The notes under the pieces were generated by a model that saw only the letters and a list, made by a program, of their open reading frames with translations, was not told the origin of the DNA and made no database searches. Positions 1 to 11,386 of a DNA stretch of 64,000 nucleotides are shown here, in pieces. This DNA is from Vitellaria paradoxa (lineage: Eukaryota; Streptophyta; Magnoliopsida; Ericales; Sapotaceae), in assembly GCA_019916065.1 (NCBI GenBank), contig CM034234.1, forward strand, positions 2,738,963 through 2,802,962, given 5' to 3'. Each line of letters begins with the position of its first letter. The stretch's first letter is position 1. Position numbers and translations under genes: made by a program.

Positions 1-1144
1 TATATCAAATAATTATATTATATTAATAATATATATATTAATATATTATATTAAATAATTATATATTAATATATAAATTTAATATATTATATATAAAATT
101 ATCAATATATTATTTTTATTTATGTAAAAATAGATTAAGAATAATTTAATAAATAATAATTTTATCAATAATTAATTTAATATATGAAATTATATATTAA
201 ATATATTAATTATGTAAATTGTATTAAATATATTAATTAACCAAATTATATTAATTATAATTGAATTTAATTTTTAAATTAATATAAATTATTTTATTAA
301 ATTATATTTAATTAATAATATAATAAATTATATTTAATATATTTTATTTTTATTAAATTGAATTATTTTTAATAAAGATATAATTAAAATAACTATTTTT
401 AATTAAATTAAATTAATTAATTATATAATTAAATTTAATTAATTAAATTAATACAAAAATTTTAATATAAATTATTTTTAATAGATAATATAATTATATT
501 ATATTGAATATATTTTATTTTATTTTTATTGAATCAAATTATTTAAAAAAATAATATAATAAAAATAATTAAATTTAATTAATATAATTAATTAATTAAA
601 TCAAGTTAATTTAAGTAATTAAATTAAATTAAATCAAGTTAATTAAATTAATTACTTTAATTAACAAGAAATATATTCTATTAAATTATTTTTAAAAGTA
701 ATTATAATAAATTATGTTTAATATGTTTTATTTTTATGGAATTAAATTATTTTTAATCATTAATATAGTTAAAATAATTAAATTTATTGAATTTAATTAA
801 TTAACAACTGTAACTGTTAAAACTAACAATTATCATTACCAAACGTATTTTTAAGTTTTTGTTTTCTTTTTCTACTATATAAATGAAAATAAAAAATTAA
901 AAACTGAACACAAAAGTTAAAAAATTGAACACAAAAACTGAACATAAAAATTGAAAACTGATAATTTTACTGAACGGCCTAAACAATTCATCTGTCAACA
1001 AAATGTTACGGTGGAATTCAAAAAACTACGTCGTTTTGCGGTTGAGTTTGTGTGACCCTGGAAACGACCCGACGACGTCGTCCTGAACCTCACCCCGTTG
1101 CCTCATCTGCGAGCTCGCTTTCTGCTTTCAGTTTCTGTAGATTT
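1..1144. other. A/T-rich low-complexity flank and OTU gene upstream region
   Basis: Roughly the first 800 bases are almost pure A/T, made of short AAT/TTAA-type words with no reading frame and no clear repeat unit. From about 980 the base composition becomes normal, which fits the promoter and 5' UTR of the OTU gene that starts at 1145. I see no protein-coding potential or recognisable transposon ends. Confidence 0.6.
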
Positions 1145-4100
1145 ATGGCGGGCGATCTTTCCAACGGTAACCCAGTCTTCATTGCGTTATTCATTCATGT
1201 ACAATACAATATATATATATGTATATGTAAGAATCCAGTTCCTACTACTAATCACAGTCTTCTGATAGAAACTGTGCTTGAGCAGCTGAAACATGGGCTC
1301 GCCGAGTTCGAGCTCGTCTCCTCTCCGGTTCTTTCAATTTCGAGTCACAAGCCCCGCAAGATTTGCAGTACCACCCCGGTTCTCAGTGATAGCACCTATC
1401 GATTTTTCGCTCGAATTGGATCGTCTCTGTATGCCTTTCTGTCCACAGCTTTTGTTATTTTAAATTTTCAAATCCCTAGCCCCTAATTGCTGACCCTTTT
1501 GTAATTGCCCCCCCTTTTTTTTTTTCCTTTTTCTGTTTGTTTGTTATAGTTCAATATTTATAAAAAAATAAATAATAACTAACCCATTGCTTTACTTTTG
1601 CGGTTTCTGAAACTCAAGGGTGGTCACGACTCATGGCCCTCCTAGGCCCCATCTTAGCGTCGTCCCCAGTCACCTGAGACCATTTACTCAATATGACCAC
1701 TAGATTCAAAACATGAAAAATAGAAGTTTGTTTAACAATTTGGCATAGGTATAACTAGTTTATTGGTACTTTGATTACTGAGCTATGCATTCTTACAAGT
1801 CACAAATAATTAGGCAGTCTTATGTGCCAAATTTTATGGCCACTTAGGCCAATCTCTCAATACAAGCACTTGATTCAAAACTTGAAAACGAAGGTAGCGT
1901 TTGGTTTGCATTTCTATTTTTTGTTTTATGGTTTTGTTTTCTATTTTTTGTTTTATTTTTTTTATGTTTTGAAAATCCCAAAACAAAGAAAACACAAAAA
2001 CGCATTTGGTTTGACATTTTCTGTTTTTCGTGTTTTGAGATTTTTCTCATTTTAGGTTAAAAATGCTCAAAACGACTTTTTGTCATTTTGCTTGCATATC
2101 ATGTGTAAACTCATTTTCTGTTTTCTAAAATAGATTTTGAAAAGATAAGTGACCAAATGCGTTTTGAGCTGTTTTCTTTGTTTTCAAAAATGTAAAATAA
2201 AAAATGAGTTCAAAACAGGTATGTCAAATGGCACGTTAGATTTTCTTAAACATTAGACTTAGACTTAGACTTAGACTTAACCAATTCATTAGGACTTCAG
2301 TGCCTGAGCCATTTGTTCCTGTAAGTCATAAAGCTCCTTATGAGCATTGGATTCCAAATTTGAAAAAAATGTAAATTTTTATTAAAAGCTAAACTTAGGC
2401 ATGACTGGTTTGCCATGACTTCAAATCATGAGTTGTTCATTTGTCCAAGTAAAAAATGATTACGAGATCTTATATGCCAAATGTCATGGCCACCTGAGGC
2501 TGTTTGATCAATACGAGCACTATACTGAAAATTTATAAAATTCTTTTGTAGTAATGGGGTTTCAGCAGCAATGAAGAAGGTGGAGCGCTACTCAGTCCAG
2601 AAAGTCACTGGTGATGGACGCTGTCTATTTCGTGCATTGGTATTGCTGGATTTCTTTACCTTTTCACACTATTTATTTGGGTGGTTCTTTGTCATTCCTT
2701 TCTATAGTTTCATGGTCATTTTTCGTATTGAGTAAATATTAAGATGTGGGATGTCATCCCTGGATTGGAAGGCTGTTGAACTATAACGTGACTGTCCTGA
2801 CTATACTAGCACTGGTTGACACTTTTATCGATAACACTGACAAAAAAAGGAAGAGAGAGGGAGAGCGAGAATTGTGTATTATGATTGAAGATTTTGATGG
2901 AGCAACATAAAGGGAAAAATGTTGAATATGATTGAGAAACATAGGCACTGAATTCTGTATTTGATTTCCCCCTTATAACTAGAAGCATGCATGTGCAGTG
3001 CAGTGAACCAAAACTTATCCTGTCTTAGATATGGAAACTGAAGTTACACTCTAATAGCATAAATTTGTCAAAATCCTTTGGCTCCTTTGAGTTTTAAGTA
3101 ATTTACAAAGAAGTTATCAAAAACATGGTTCAGCCATTACTCCTCTTCCCAAAAAGATACAGAGTGCCACTTGGCTTCCCCATGGATTTTATATGCTATT
3201 TTCCTTAGCTTTGGGAAGAGGTGATGTAGGACATGAGATGGGGAGAAGTGGTCAGGTGTAGAGTTTGATTTGTAAAAATATTTTAATTGATTTTTAGGAT
3301 ATATTTTATTTATTTTGTTTTCCAGAATTTAAGTTTGAGCTTAACTCTAAACTTCTTAAAAGTAGTTTCCTACCTTACCTGGGAAATCTTATTTCAGTTA
3401 GGAGTTTCCTATTCCAAATACTTTGTTAGAGAGTTAGGAAAACTATCTTAGTTAGGATTTGAATATGATATCTTAGCTATTGTAAAGAGAATGTTTTAAT
3501 CTCGGTTCAGTACTTCAGTTAATTCAATTCATTAATGGTATTCAAATTTTTAGAAAGTTTGTGTTCTTGTGGATTCAAAATCATATGTTTGTTACAATTG
3601 GGAATGAAATCCTGTCAAACGCCCCAACACTGCATCAAAAGGATATGTAGGGTGGTTGAGAAAATTGGGCTAAAAATACTGTTGAATTGTAGATGCATTG
3701 GCTTGAAACAGGATTTGGTGCACTGGACTTATATGAATTATTCACTATCTGGAATTTAGTAACTCAACAGTTCTCCTATCTTTTTGTTGGCACTTCAATT
3801 CTGATTTTATGGAATCAGGTCAAAGGAATGGCTTTCAATAAGGGAATCGTGCTTAACCCAAGGGAAGAGAGAGAAAATGCTGGTATGCATTGTAATCATT
3901 CATATTTCACTTTCACATGTTTTGGTTCGAGAGAAATTGTTTGTGATTCAATTATCATGGAGTTTCTGTTTTGCATGTTTTTCCCAAATAATCCCTTTTA
4001 AATTGTCAGTGTGATTGAATGAGATAGGAGCATGTCTCAAATTCTGTGAGATATTTTTTGCTCTAGAGCCACTTTCGCGGGTTTCTTAGTTTTAAAATTC

Positions 4101-7100
4101 ATTGACCAACTTGCTTAGTTGACCAGAACACTTGGCTTCATGTGATCTAAATTAGGGCCACTGGGAACATGTGCTGCATCTATATGTGGGTTTGGAATGG
4201 TAATTTTCTCTGATGTCCCTGGTTAGCCGGACATAACTATGATCTGTTAAACCACTTAAAAGTATGATTTCTTGTTTATTCTTTTTTCTCAGTAATTTGC
4301 TCCAGGTTACTTTGTTTTTATCATGCTATCAGCCTTAAAAAAAAAAAAAGCATGCAACGTTATTCTTTCTTATTTTGTAGTGCCACCCAGTGCACCAGCC
4401 TCCCTCCTATGCGAGGTTTGGGGAGGGGCAATGTACGTGGTTTTAACCCCTAGTTTCTTTCTTGAGTGGAATAATTTATTCCCTCCCTTCCTGCTTCTGT
4501 CTTCTTTCTTGTGTGCTTTCCACTTGTTTTCTTGCACTACATTGAAAACTCAGCCAAGTAAGGTACTCACCAAGGTTTTACTGCGTGCATTTGAAATTAA
4601 TTATATGGACCTCAGAAGGGTTCTTATCTAGTAGTTCAAATAAAAAATTACTAGGTCTTTTCTTTTCCCTTCCCCTCTTCCCTAGTTGCCTCGCGTGCAT
4701 TTGAAATTAATTATGTGGACCTCGAAAGGATTCTTATCTAGTAGTTCAAATAAAAAATTACTAGGTCTTTTCTTTTCCCTTCTCTACTTCCCCAGTTGCT
4801 AGATGAAGTGATAGGTTCTGCTTAGATTTGCTATTGGATAATTTATTTTCCTTGGTGGAAAATCATTTCAAATCTTGTGTGACCTTCACGCTTAAAAGGG
4901 AATTCTTTATAAAAGTTGTCATTAGATAGCTGTGGTTTTGTAGGGAACTCACTAAGGTTCATATGCAGATGAGCTACGGATGGCTGTAAAAGAGGTTATA
5001 TGCGATAACAATAAAGAACACATGCACTATGAAGAGGCCTTGGTTGCAATCACTGTTGAAGAGTCTTTGAAACGGTGAGGTTTTCCATTTAGCACCAGTT
5101 ATAAATTTCTGTTGGTTTCAGATACTGTAAGTTATTCCAACTCCAGGCAACTGTTTATTGGATTGTCTAATATCCTTGTGTAGTTACTGCCAACGAATTG
5201 GACGACCTGATTTTTGGGGAGGAGAGTCAGAGCTTCTGGTTAGTACAGTATTTTTATGACACACTTGCCCCATTCCAGCAGTGCAAGATTTATTTATGTG
5301 TCCTTTCTTTTCCTTTTCTTTCCTGATTTCAACTTGAATTTGACCAAGGATGTAGTTTTCCAGAGAGCCAAGTGTAGACAATGGGTTATAGTATAGCTTG
5401 GGTTGAAGGCTTGTTTGAATTTTCTATCTTTGATCTTGGACATCACTTTTGCAAACTGGTAGCTCTATTTTTTTGTGGTTTTTTTGATCCTCACTCTTCC
5501 ATGTACTCTTCAGAGTTCAAAGTGGAAATTAGATGAAAGAGGTGACAATTGATTTGCCCCTTTTATTCTCTTCTAAGCAGGAGGTTGGGGGAGAAGTGGA
5601 AATTCAATCAGAGGCATATTTTTTGGTGATATATTGTGCATCCCTTGTGGTTTGTGCTCTTTAATTTTTCCATGGGCACAAACATAAGGACACCAACCCC
5701 CCCCCCCCCCAAACCAAAAAAAAAAAAACAATGTGACAAGGATATGACTCTATTCTTTTATTGATGAACTGCAGGAGCCCAATGGCTGCATTGTTGAGTT
5801 CACCATTTAGTTTCTTTGTTTTTTGAATTTTATGTGCTGACCAATGATCATGTTCTCTGCCAGGTGTTGTCAAAGTTGTGCAGCCAGCCAATCATTGTAT
5901 ACATACCAGAACACGAGGTATTTTCGTTTGAACAAATGTTTATACTTTGTAAATCAACACAGACTTGGGATAGTTTATGCTGTCTTTTTGTTCAGTTTGG
6001 GATCTTTTTGAGTTTGGATTGCTTGATGAAGATGTCGGGCTGACTGGATCTTTTAGTTACATGCTACCTTAGCATTGAAAAAGACTGCAGATTTGGTTGA
6101 CATACTTATCCATTACATGTGCGTTGAGTAGATGGTTAGTCAGTTAATTTTTTTGGGCCAAAAATACCCAAAGATTGCTAGAAGTGAATTTTTCTTTATT
6201 TGGAACCTAGGGAAAGGAATTGAAAGGAGCATGGATAAAACTGAAAGAGGAACTTGGGCTAAATTTGGTACGATAGAATGGGCCGAAATGGAATGCTCAG
6301 TCCCATGTGTCATTCCCATTTTTTCATTTGGTATGCTTATGAGAAGTGGGAATGTCCATTCTCATGGAATGGTTTTCCACATTTTCATTCCCTTCTGGAA
6401 TAAAAGAGAGCAAGAAAAAAGAAAAAGGAGAAATGTGAAATTAAATGGTGGCCTCTGCTGCCGTCGCAAACACCACCACTGCCCCACCCACCAATCACCA
6501 CCACTTTCACCATCACCCACCCATCACCACCACCCACTACCACCCACCAGCACCTACACCACTACCCGCTAACACCCCCGCCTACTTCCATCACCACCTT
6601 CTACCATCTCCACCCCCACAGCCACTCTACACCCACCCCATATTCCTGAATTTTTTTTATTTCATTTTATTTTAATTTGAATTAATATTAAAATAAAAAT
6701 AATTATTCCATTCTAGCATCACTTCGCTAGTCAACCAAACAAAGGAATGAGAATAATCATTCTATTATAACATTATTTAATTTGATAACCAAACAAAGGA
6801 ATGAGAAAGGTCATTCCATTCCATTCTCACCTTTATTCCATTTTAACCCTCGTTCTCATTCCATTTCATGTACCTGACAGTCTTATTGTCTCTGGGTCAA
6901 ATGAATGTTATGGACTCCTTTGTTGGGGGGCGGGAGGGAGGGAGGAAGGGAGGGAGGGAGGGAGGGAGGGAGGGAGAGAGAGAGAGGGCAAAACAGTATT
7001 TTTTTGGTGGGTAGTTGAGATGGATACAATTGATATCAGTTGCATGTCTTTCTGAGAGCAATCTATGGGAGGCCTTGTTGTCAGGGTCAGCCCTGGCTTT

Positions 7101-7945
7101 TTGCTGGGCAATTTGTATGCAAATGGACAGTAACTGTCCCGAAGTCAAGATTGTCCACAGGGATTCAAATGGGTACTTTTATCCATTTACAATATATTAC
7201 CTTGGTAACAGGGCTGCCCTTACTTAACTGCTGATACTTGTCTCGGAAAGGATGACCATCTCAGGCAAAATTATTGCCTCTATGTCTCATAACCGATGAA
7301 CTCTCAGTTACGCAGATAGGCTCTTGATGTTATGAAGAGCTCTGAGAATGTAATAATAATTGAGCAGATACCAACGGGGGAAGTAAAGAATGTGAAAGAA
7401 ATATGTAGATCCATTGAAGGTGTGATTAAATCTATCACCTACTTTTATATACATACACCTACGTGAGCAGTGCTGGTAACCTTCAAACACATTAAACCCT
7501 CTGCTTAGCGTAAGTTAAAAAAACATAGCATGCTAGATGGATGGGAAACATTAGGCGCAGCAGTTATGCATCTACCTTTTGGAGTCGTTCGTTTAGATTT
7601 CTGTACAAGGGGTTTTAGCTCAGGGAACATTGGATTAAAATGTCATGGCTAAATTGATGACCTAACAATTTAAAAATTGCAATAAAAAATTACGCTCACA
7701 AGTTTTGATTTCCATTTTCCTTTAGTTAGATTATTTCTTCATTCCTTCCAACTGTTTCAGCCTAATAGTCTACTCTTTTTTTTTTTTTAAATAAATCGCA
7801 GCATACAAGAGGTGGATGGGGCACCGGATTTATTCCCATTGCGGAGTATGGAGGTGAGTTTGGAAAGGGTTCAAGGAAAGGAAAGCCCAGGAAAGCTGTG
7901 AGGCTCTTGTATAGTGGTAAAAACCACTACGATCTTCTCGTCTGA
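1145..7945 (+). CDS. OTU-domain cysteine protease (deubiquitinase), 7 exons, 172 aa
   Basis: Predicted ubiquitin-specific cysteine protease of the OTU superfamily, likely cytosolic or nuclear. Exons: 1145-1166, 2566-2639, 3819-3882, 4969-5074, 5184-5238, 5864-5917 and 7802-7945; they sum to 519 nt and all junctions are GT-AG in phase. The catalytic Cys is Cys27 in VTGDGRCLFRAL, with Asp24 just before it. The substrate-binding block RPDFWGGESELLVLS lies mid-protein, and the catalytic His is His167 in NHYDLLV at the very C-terminus. The protein is little more than the bare OTU fold, with no transit peptide or ubiquitin-binding extension. It looks most like the Arabidopsis At2g38025 (OTU3) type, judged from memory. 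The 22-nt first coding exon is the least certain part: it joins in frame and gives MAGDLSN before the domain, but translation could also start at Met10 in exon 2. Confidence 0.88.
1893..2240. mobile_element. possible MITE in OTU intron 1
   Basis: A T-rich then A-rich stretch starts with TAGCGTTTGGTTTGC and ends with a rough inverted match (GTCAAATGGCACGTTA). Imperfect terminal inverted repeats with 'TTTGG' cores and a size near 350 bp are typical of non-autonomous DNA transposons. No target duplication is clear, so confidence is low. Confidence 0.3.
4583..4802. repeat. 110-bp tandem duplication in OTU intron 3
   Basis: Two head-to-tail copies (4583-4692 and 4693-4802), both beginning GCGTGCATTTGAAATTAATT, differ at only a few positions. 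The duplication lies wholly inside the intron between exons 3 and 4 and does not touch a splice site. Confidence 0.85.
6296..6868. repeat. dispersed-repeat-like segment with GGAATGAGAAT motifs, OTU intron 6
   Basis: The flanks carry repeated and inverted GGAATGAGAATGG / CCATTCTCATTCC words, including two copies of CCAAACAAAGGAATGAGAA near 6737 and 6791. The middle (about 6460-6640) is a CCA/CAC-rich low-complexity block. This is the look of a non-autonomous DNA element, but I could not fix its ends. Confidence 0.3.
6926..6988 (+). repeat. (GGGA)n / (GA)n G-rich microsatellite in OTU intron 6
   Basis: A run of GGGA units followed by GA repeats, with many GGG tracts separated by one to three bases on the transcribed-sense strand. 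Confidence 0.9.
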
Positions 7946-8111
7946 TGAAGTTGTACTTCAACACAAGTTAAGGAAATTGATGCGAATTTGTAGCCCCAAA
8001 AAAAGGGGGGGGGGACTCTTGATATTTATGAGTTAGTCGTTATAGGGTGGCAGAATTGGCCCGCTGATTCCATGCTATGTTCAAAGAAATTGACTCTCCC
8101 TTTTCTTTTGG

Positions 8112-8147
<36 letters not shown>

Positions 8148-9664
8148 ATTTCCACGCTCGTGCGTGAAAGGTTGATATATTTACCATTGTGCAAGTTAAA
8201 TTTTAATTTGTGTTAAATTTTAATTGGCCTTTTCGATCTTTAATAGAAAAGCTCACTTTATGATCAGATTTTCCCTTTTGATAGCAATTTTATTAATTGT
8301 AATGTCCCACTTCAATGTTTTTTTTTTTTTTTTGAAATTTATGTATAATTTTATTTTAATTAAAATAAAAATTACGTGTGTCCATTTCTAACAATTAACA
8401 GTGAAAAGTTAGGGCAAAAGAAAGAAAAAAAAATTATCGGGGGACATTGCAGTTAATGAAAAACTTACCCCTTTAATTATTGAAAAAAAAAAACCTCAGG
8501 TCATAAAATAAAATTTTGGATAAATACGCAAGGGTAAAACTTATTTTGCACTATTTTGTATTTATATTTTAAATTTACTTGTGTATGTAAGTCTAAATGT
8601 ATTTTCACCATCATTCTTTATAATAAAAATATATATTTTTTTGCAATTTAAAACTCACACCGATTTATTATTATCCTCAAAGAACTGCGTGCCAATGGAT
8701 AAATTAGAGAAATGTACGTTACTTCTCACGTACATCTCGCTTGAATTATGAATCGAATTCATATGATTTTTGTAGGGAGCATATCAGGAGCTATTCAGAT
8801 TAATCTCAAGGGGTATAATAAAAATATATTACTATTTATTTTAATTAAAATTTAATGTTATAATATTAAAATAGTACAAAACAGTATGATAAATTTTATT
8901 TATTTATATTATGCAAAAGATAATTTTTGGTTTGGATGTACAAAGATAATTTTTTTTAAGAAGAATTTTAAATAAATCTTGTTAATTATGATCTGTTGGC
9001 CATTAAAAAACTTATAAAGATAAACTCTTTCACTTTAATAATTAACTTAAATTAGAACATAAAATTTAAATAAGAGAAATTTGAAAAGAATCAAAATTTA
9101 TTATAAAAGTGGTATGCAATAATAGAAAAAGTATTTTTTTCTTTTTTAAATTTTTGAGGTTTTAAACATGGCACGACCAAAGTGGTGCCGTTGCAACTTG
9201 CAAGGGTAAAAGTGGAATCAAACCACTAACTCGCCGCCCGGACAGCGGTGTGATTCAGATTTTGCTCGATTGCGGTTGCGAAAAAACAAGTCATGAGACA
9301 ACCAGTTTCCTTACACGTGTCAGACAGTTTCTCTTCTCGTGTTGACTCGTAACGTCCATTTCACCATTTAACTTTCAGAGAAATATAAAAAAAAACTAAA
9401 ATAAATAAATATACATTATTATTTATAAATAAATGAAATTTTAAAGGAATAAGAAAAACATCAAAATTAAATAAACGCTCTCGAAGTCGAATAAAATAAA
9501 ATAAAAAATAATAATAAAAAAGGAAAAACTTTTTATTTTTTATTTTTTAATGAATCTTCGTCTTCACTCTGCCGAAGGCCGAAGCATGATGCCAGAGAGA
9601 AAAAGCTGATTCTAGGGTTTGGTTGGGGGTCTTCTAGAGAGAGAGAGAGAGAGAGAGAGGGTGC
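7946..9664. other. intergenic region between OTU and Josephin genes
   Basis: The OTU 3' end is followed by a CT microsatellite (about 8117-8142) and then A/T-rich DNA with no coding signal. A more normal-composition stretch begins near 9165 and is probably the Josephin promoter. A (GA)n run at about 9638-9658 sits in the presumed 5' UTR just before the Josephin ATG. Confidence 0.6.
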
Positions 9665-11346
9665 ATGGAAGGTCCGATCAATGGAGGAATGTTGTACCAC
9701 GAGGTACAAGAATCGAAGCTGTGCGCGGTGCATTGTGTGAACACGGCGTTGCAGGGCCCCTTCTTCTCGGAATTCGATTTGGCGGCTCTCGCCTCCGATC
9801 TTGATCGCAAGGAGCGTCAGATGATGCTAGAAGGTGGCGGAGATTTCGTCCCCGACGAGTCTCACAACGTCTCACTCGACGGCGATTTCAGTATTCAGGT
9901 CCTATCACGCACCACTAATCTATTACTCTCCACTTTCTTCTAATTTAGTGTTAATATTAAATTTGGTTTATTCCGAGTTTGTTGTCTGAGAAGGAAATTG
10001 AAGATAATGTCTTTGTGGGATTTTCAATGCCCGTTCTTCTGAATAATTACTGTGGAATGCTTAAATTTAAGAACTTTCTTTTCTAGGAATAGTTCATTTC
10101 CTCTCATGAAAGATTTTGTGGGTAGGATTTCCTGATTCTAATTCCACCTACTGTGGTTTCTTTGTGCACACAATGATTTAGGTTTGGAGCTCAATTCATT
10201 GGAACCGTAATCAACTTGAAAGTCTCTATTATCAAATACATCCCTGTCTCTTACAATACTTATAGCACTAGTGGCTTATGAATTTATTTCTAGTGGTTAA
10301 TAGTGTTGTTGCTCGTCCTTCTTATGGAAAGGTGTTCTTATTCTTCTTCGTCAAGTAGTGCTATGAAGATTTTTAATTTGAAAATTGTGATATTCTTTGA
10401 TGTAATTGATGTTATGGAAAAGGTTATTGAAAATGCCTTTTGGTAGCTATGTATTTGCTCCTACAATCTACTGGCTCCGTTAGGTCCATGAACAGACTTG
10501 ACCTCTCTTGTTCAGAGAAAGTTGCCATGGTCTATGGACCTGAAGAAATCATAGTGAAGTGAGTTGGGCTCAATTTTGTTTAGAAACTTTCACAATTTTG
10601 GGACATACTTTAATGTGGATCTTCTGTATTATCATGGTCAGGTTACAGTTGGGGTGACCTAATGTTGCCATTGGACAAAAAGGGGTATGAAGTGGCTATC
10701 TTTGTGTGGTTATTAGAAATGCTGAAGTTTTAACAGCGGGCAGCCTCATTTCAATAACTAGAGTCTAGAGTCTGTTGAGGTTATCCTAAACTCAGCTATG
10801 GGCCTGATGTTTGAGCTAAAGATAGCTGGCCAAATAATTCACAGATTATTTTGACTGAGTTTATGACCAATATGGCAAGGTTTAGCAGGCTAGCTATGAA
10901 GACCTATAGGTTGGACAAGTCAACAAGCCTATTGCCTATAAGCAAGCAAGCCTAAATAATATAGTGTAAGTTTTATGGATACCACATGTACTCCAGTTGT
11001 CTCTCTTTCTTTCATAATTTGATATTGTTATATCTAGATTATTAAGTATAACGAATGGATATGCCCGTGGATAGTGGAAATTATTCTGTGCAAGAGATTT
11101 TATACGGTAAATATTGTTCTATGTGGAATATTTTTCTTTTTTAAGTAAATGGATTTATAGTCTTGCCTTACAGTCTTTTTGATATATCCTTCTATGGAGT
11201 GGTCAGCCAATTGGACAACCTTACAGTCTTTTTGATATATCCTTCTACGGAGTGGTCAGCCAATTGGACAACTTTTGGCAGAAACTAATGTTAAAAGGGT
11301 TTGATATGGGTCCAGAAAAGGCACATTACCTCCCCCCTTTTCCAAA

Positions 11347-11386
<40 letters not shown>

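Noticed and set aside
1052..1486. 144-codon reading frame at the OTU 5' end
   Set aside because: Overlaps the true exon 1 in another frame and continues through the intron; no recognisable protein features.
6445..6675. His/Pro/Thr-rich reading frame
   Set aside because: Product of a CCA/CAC low-complexity tract inside an intronic repeat, not a gene.
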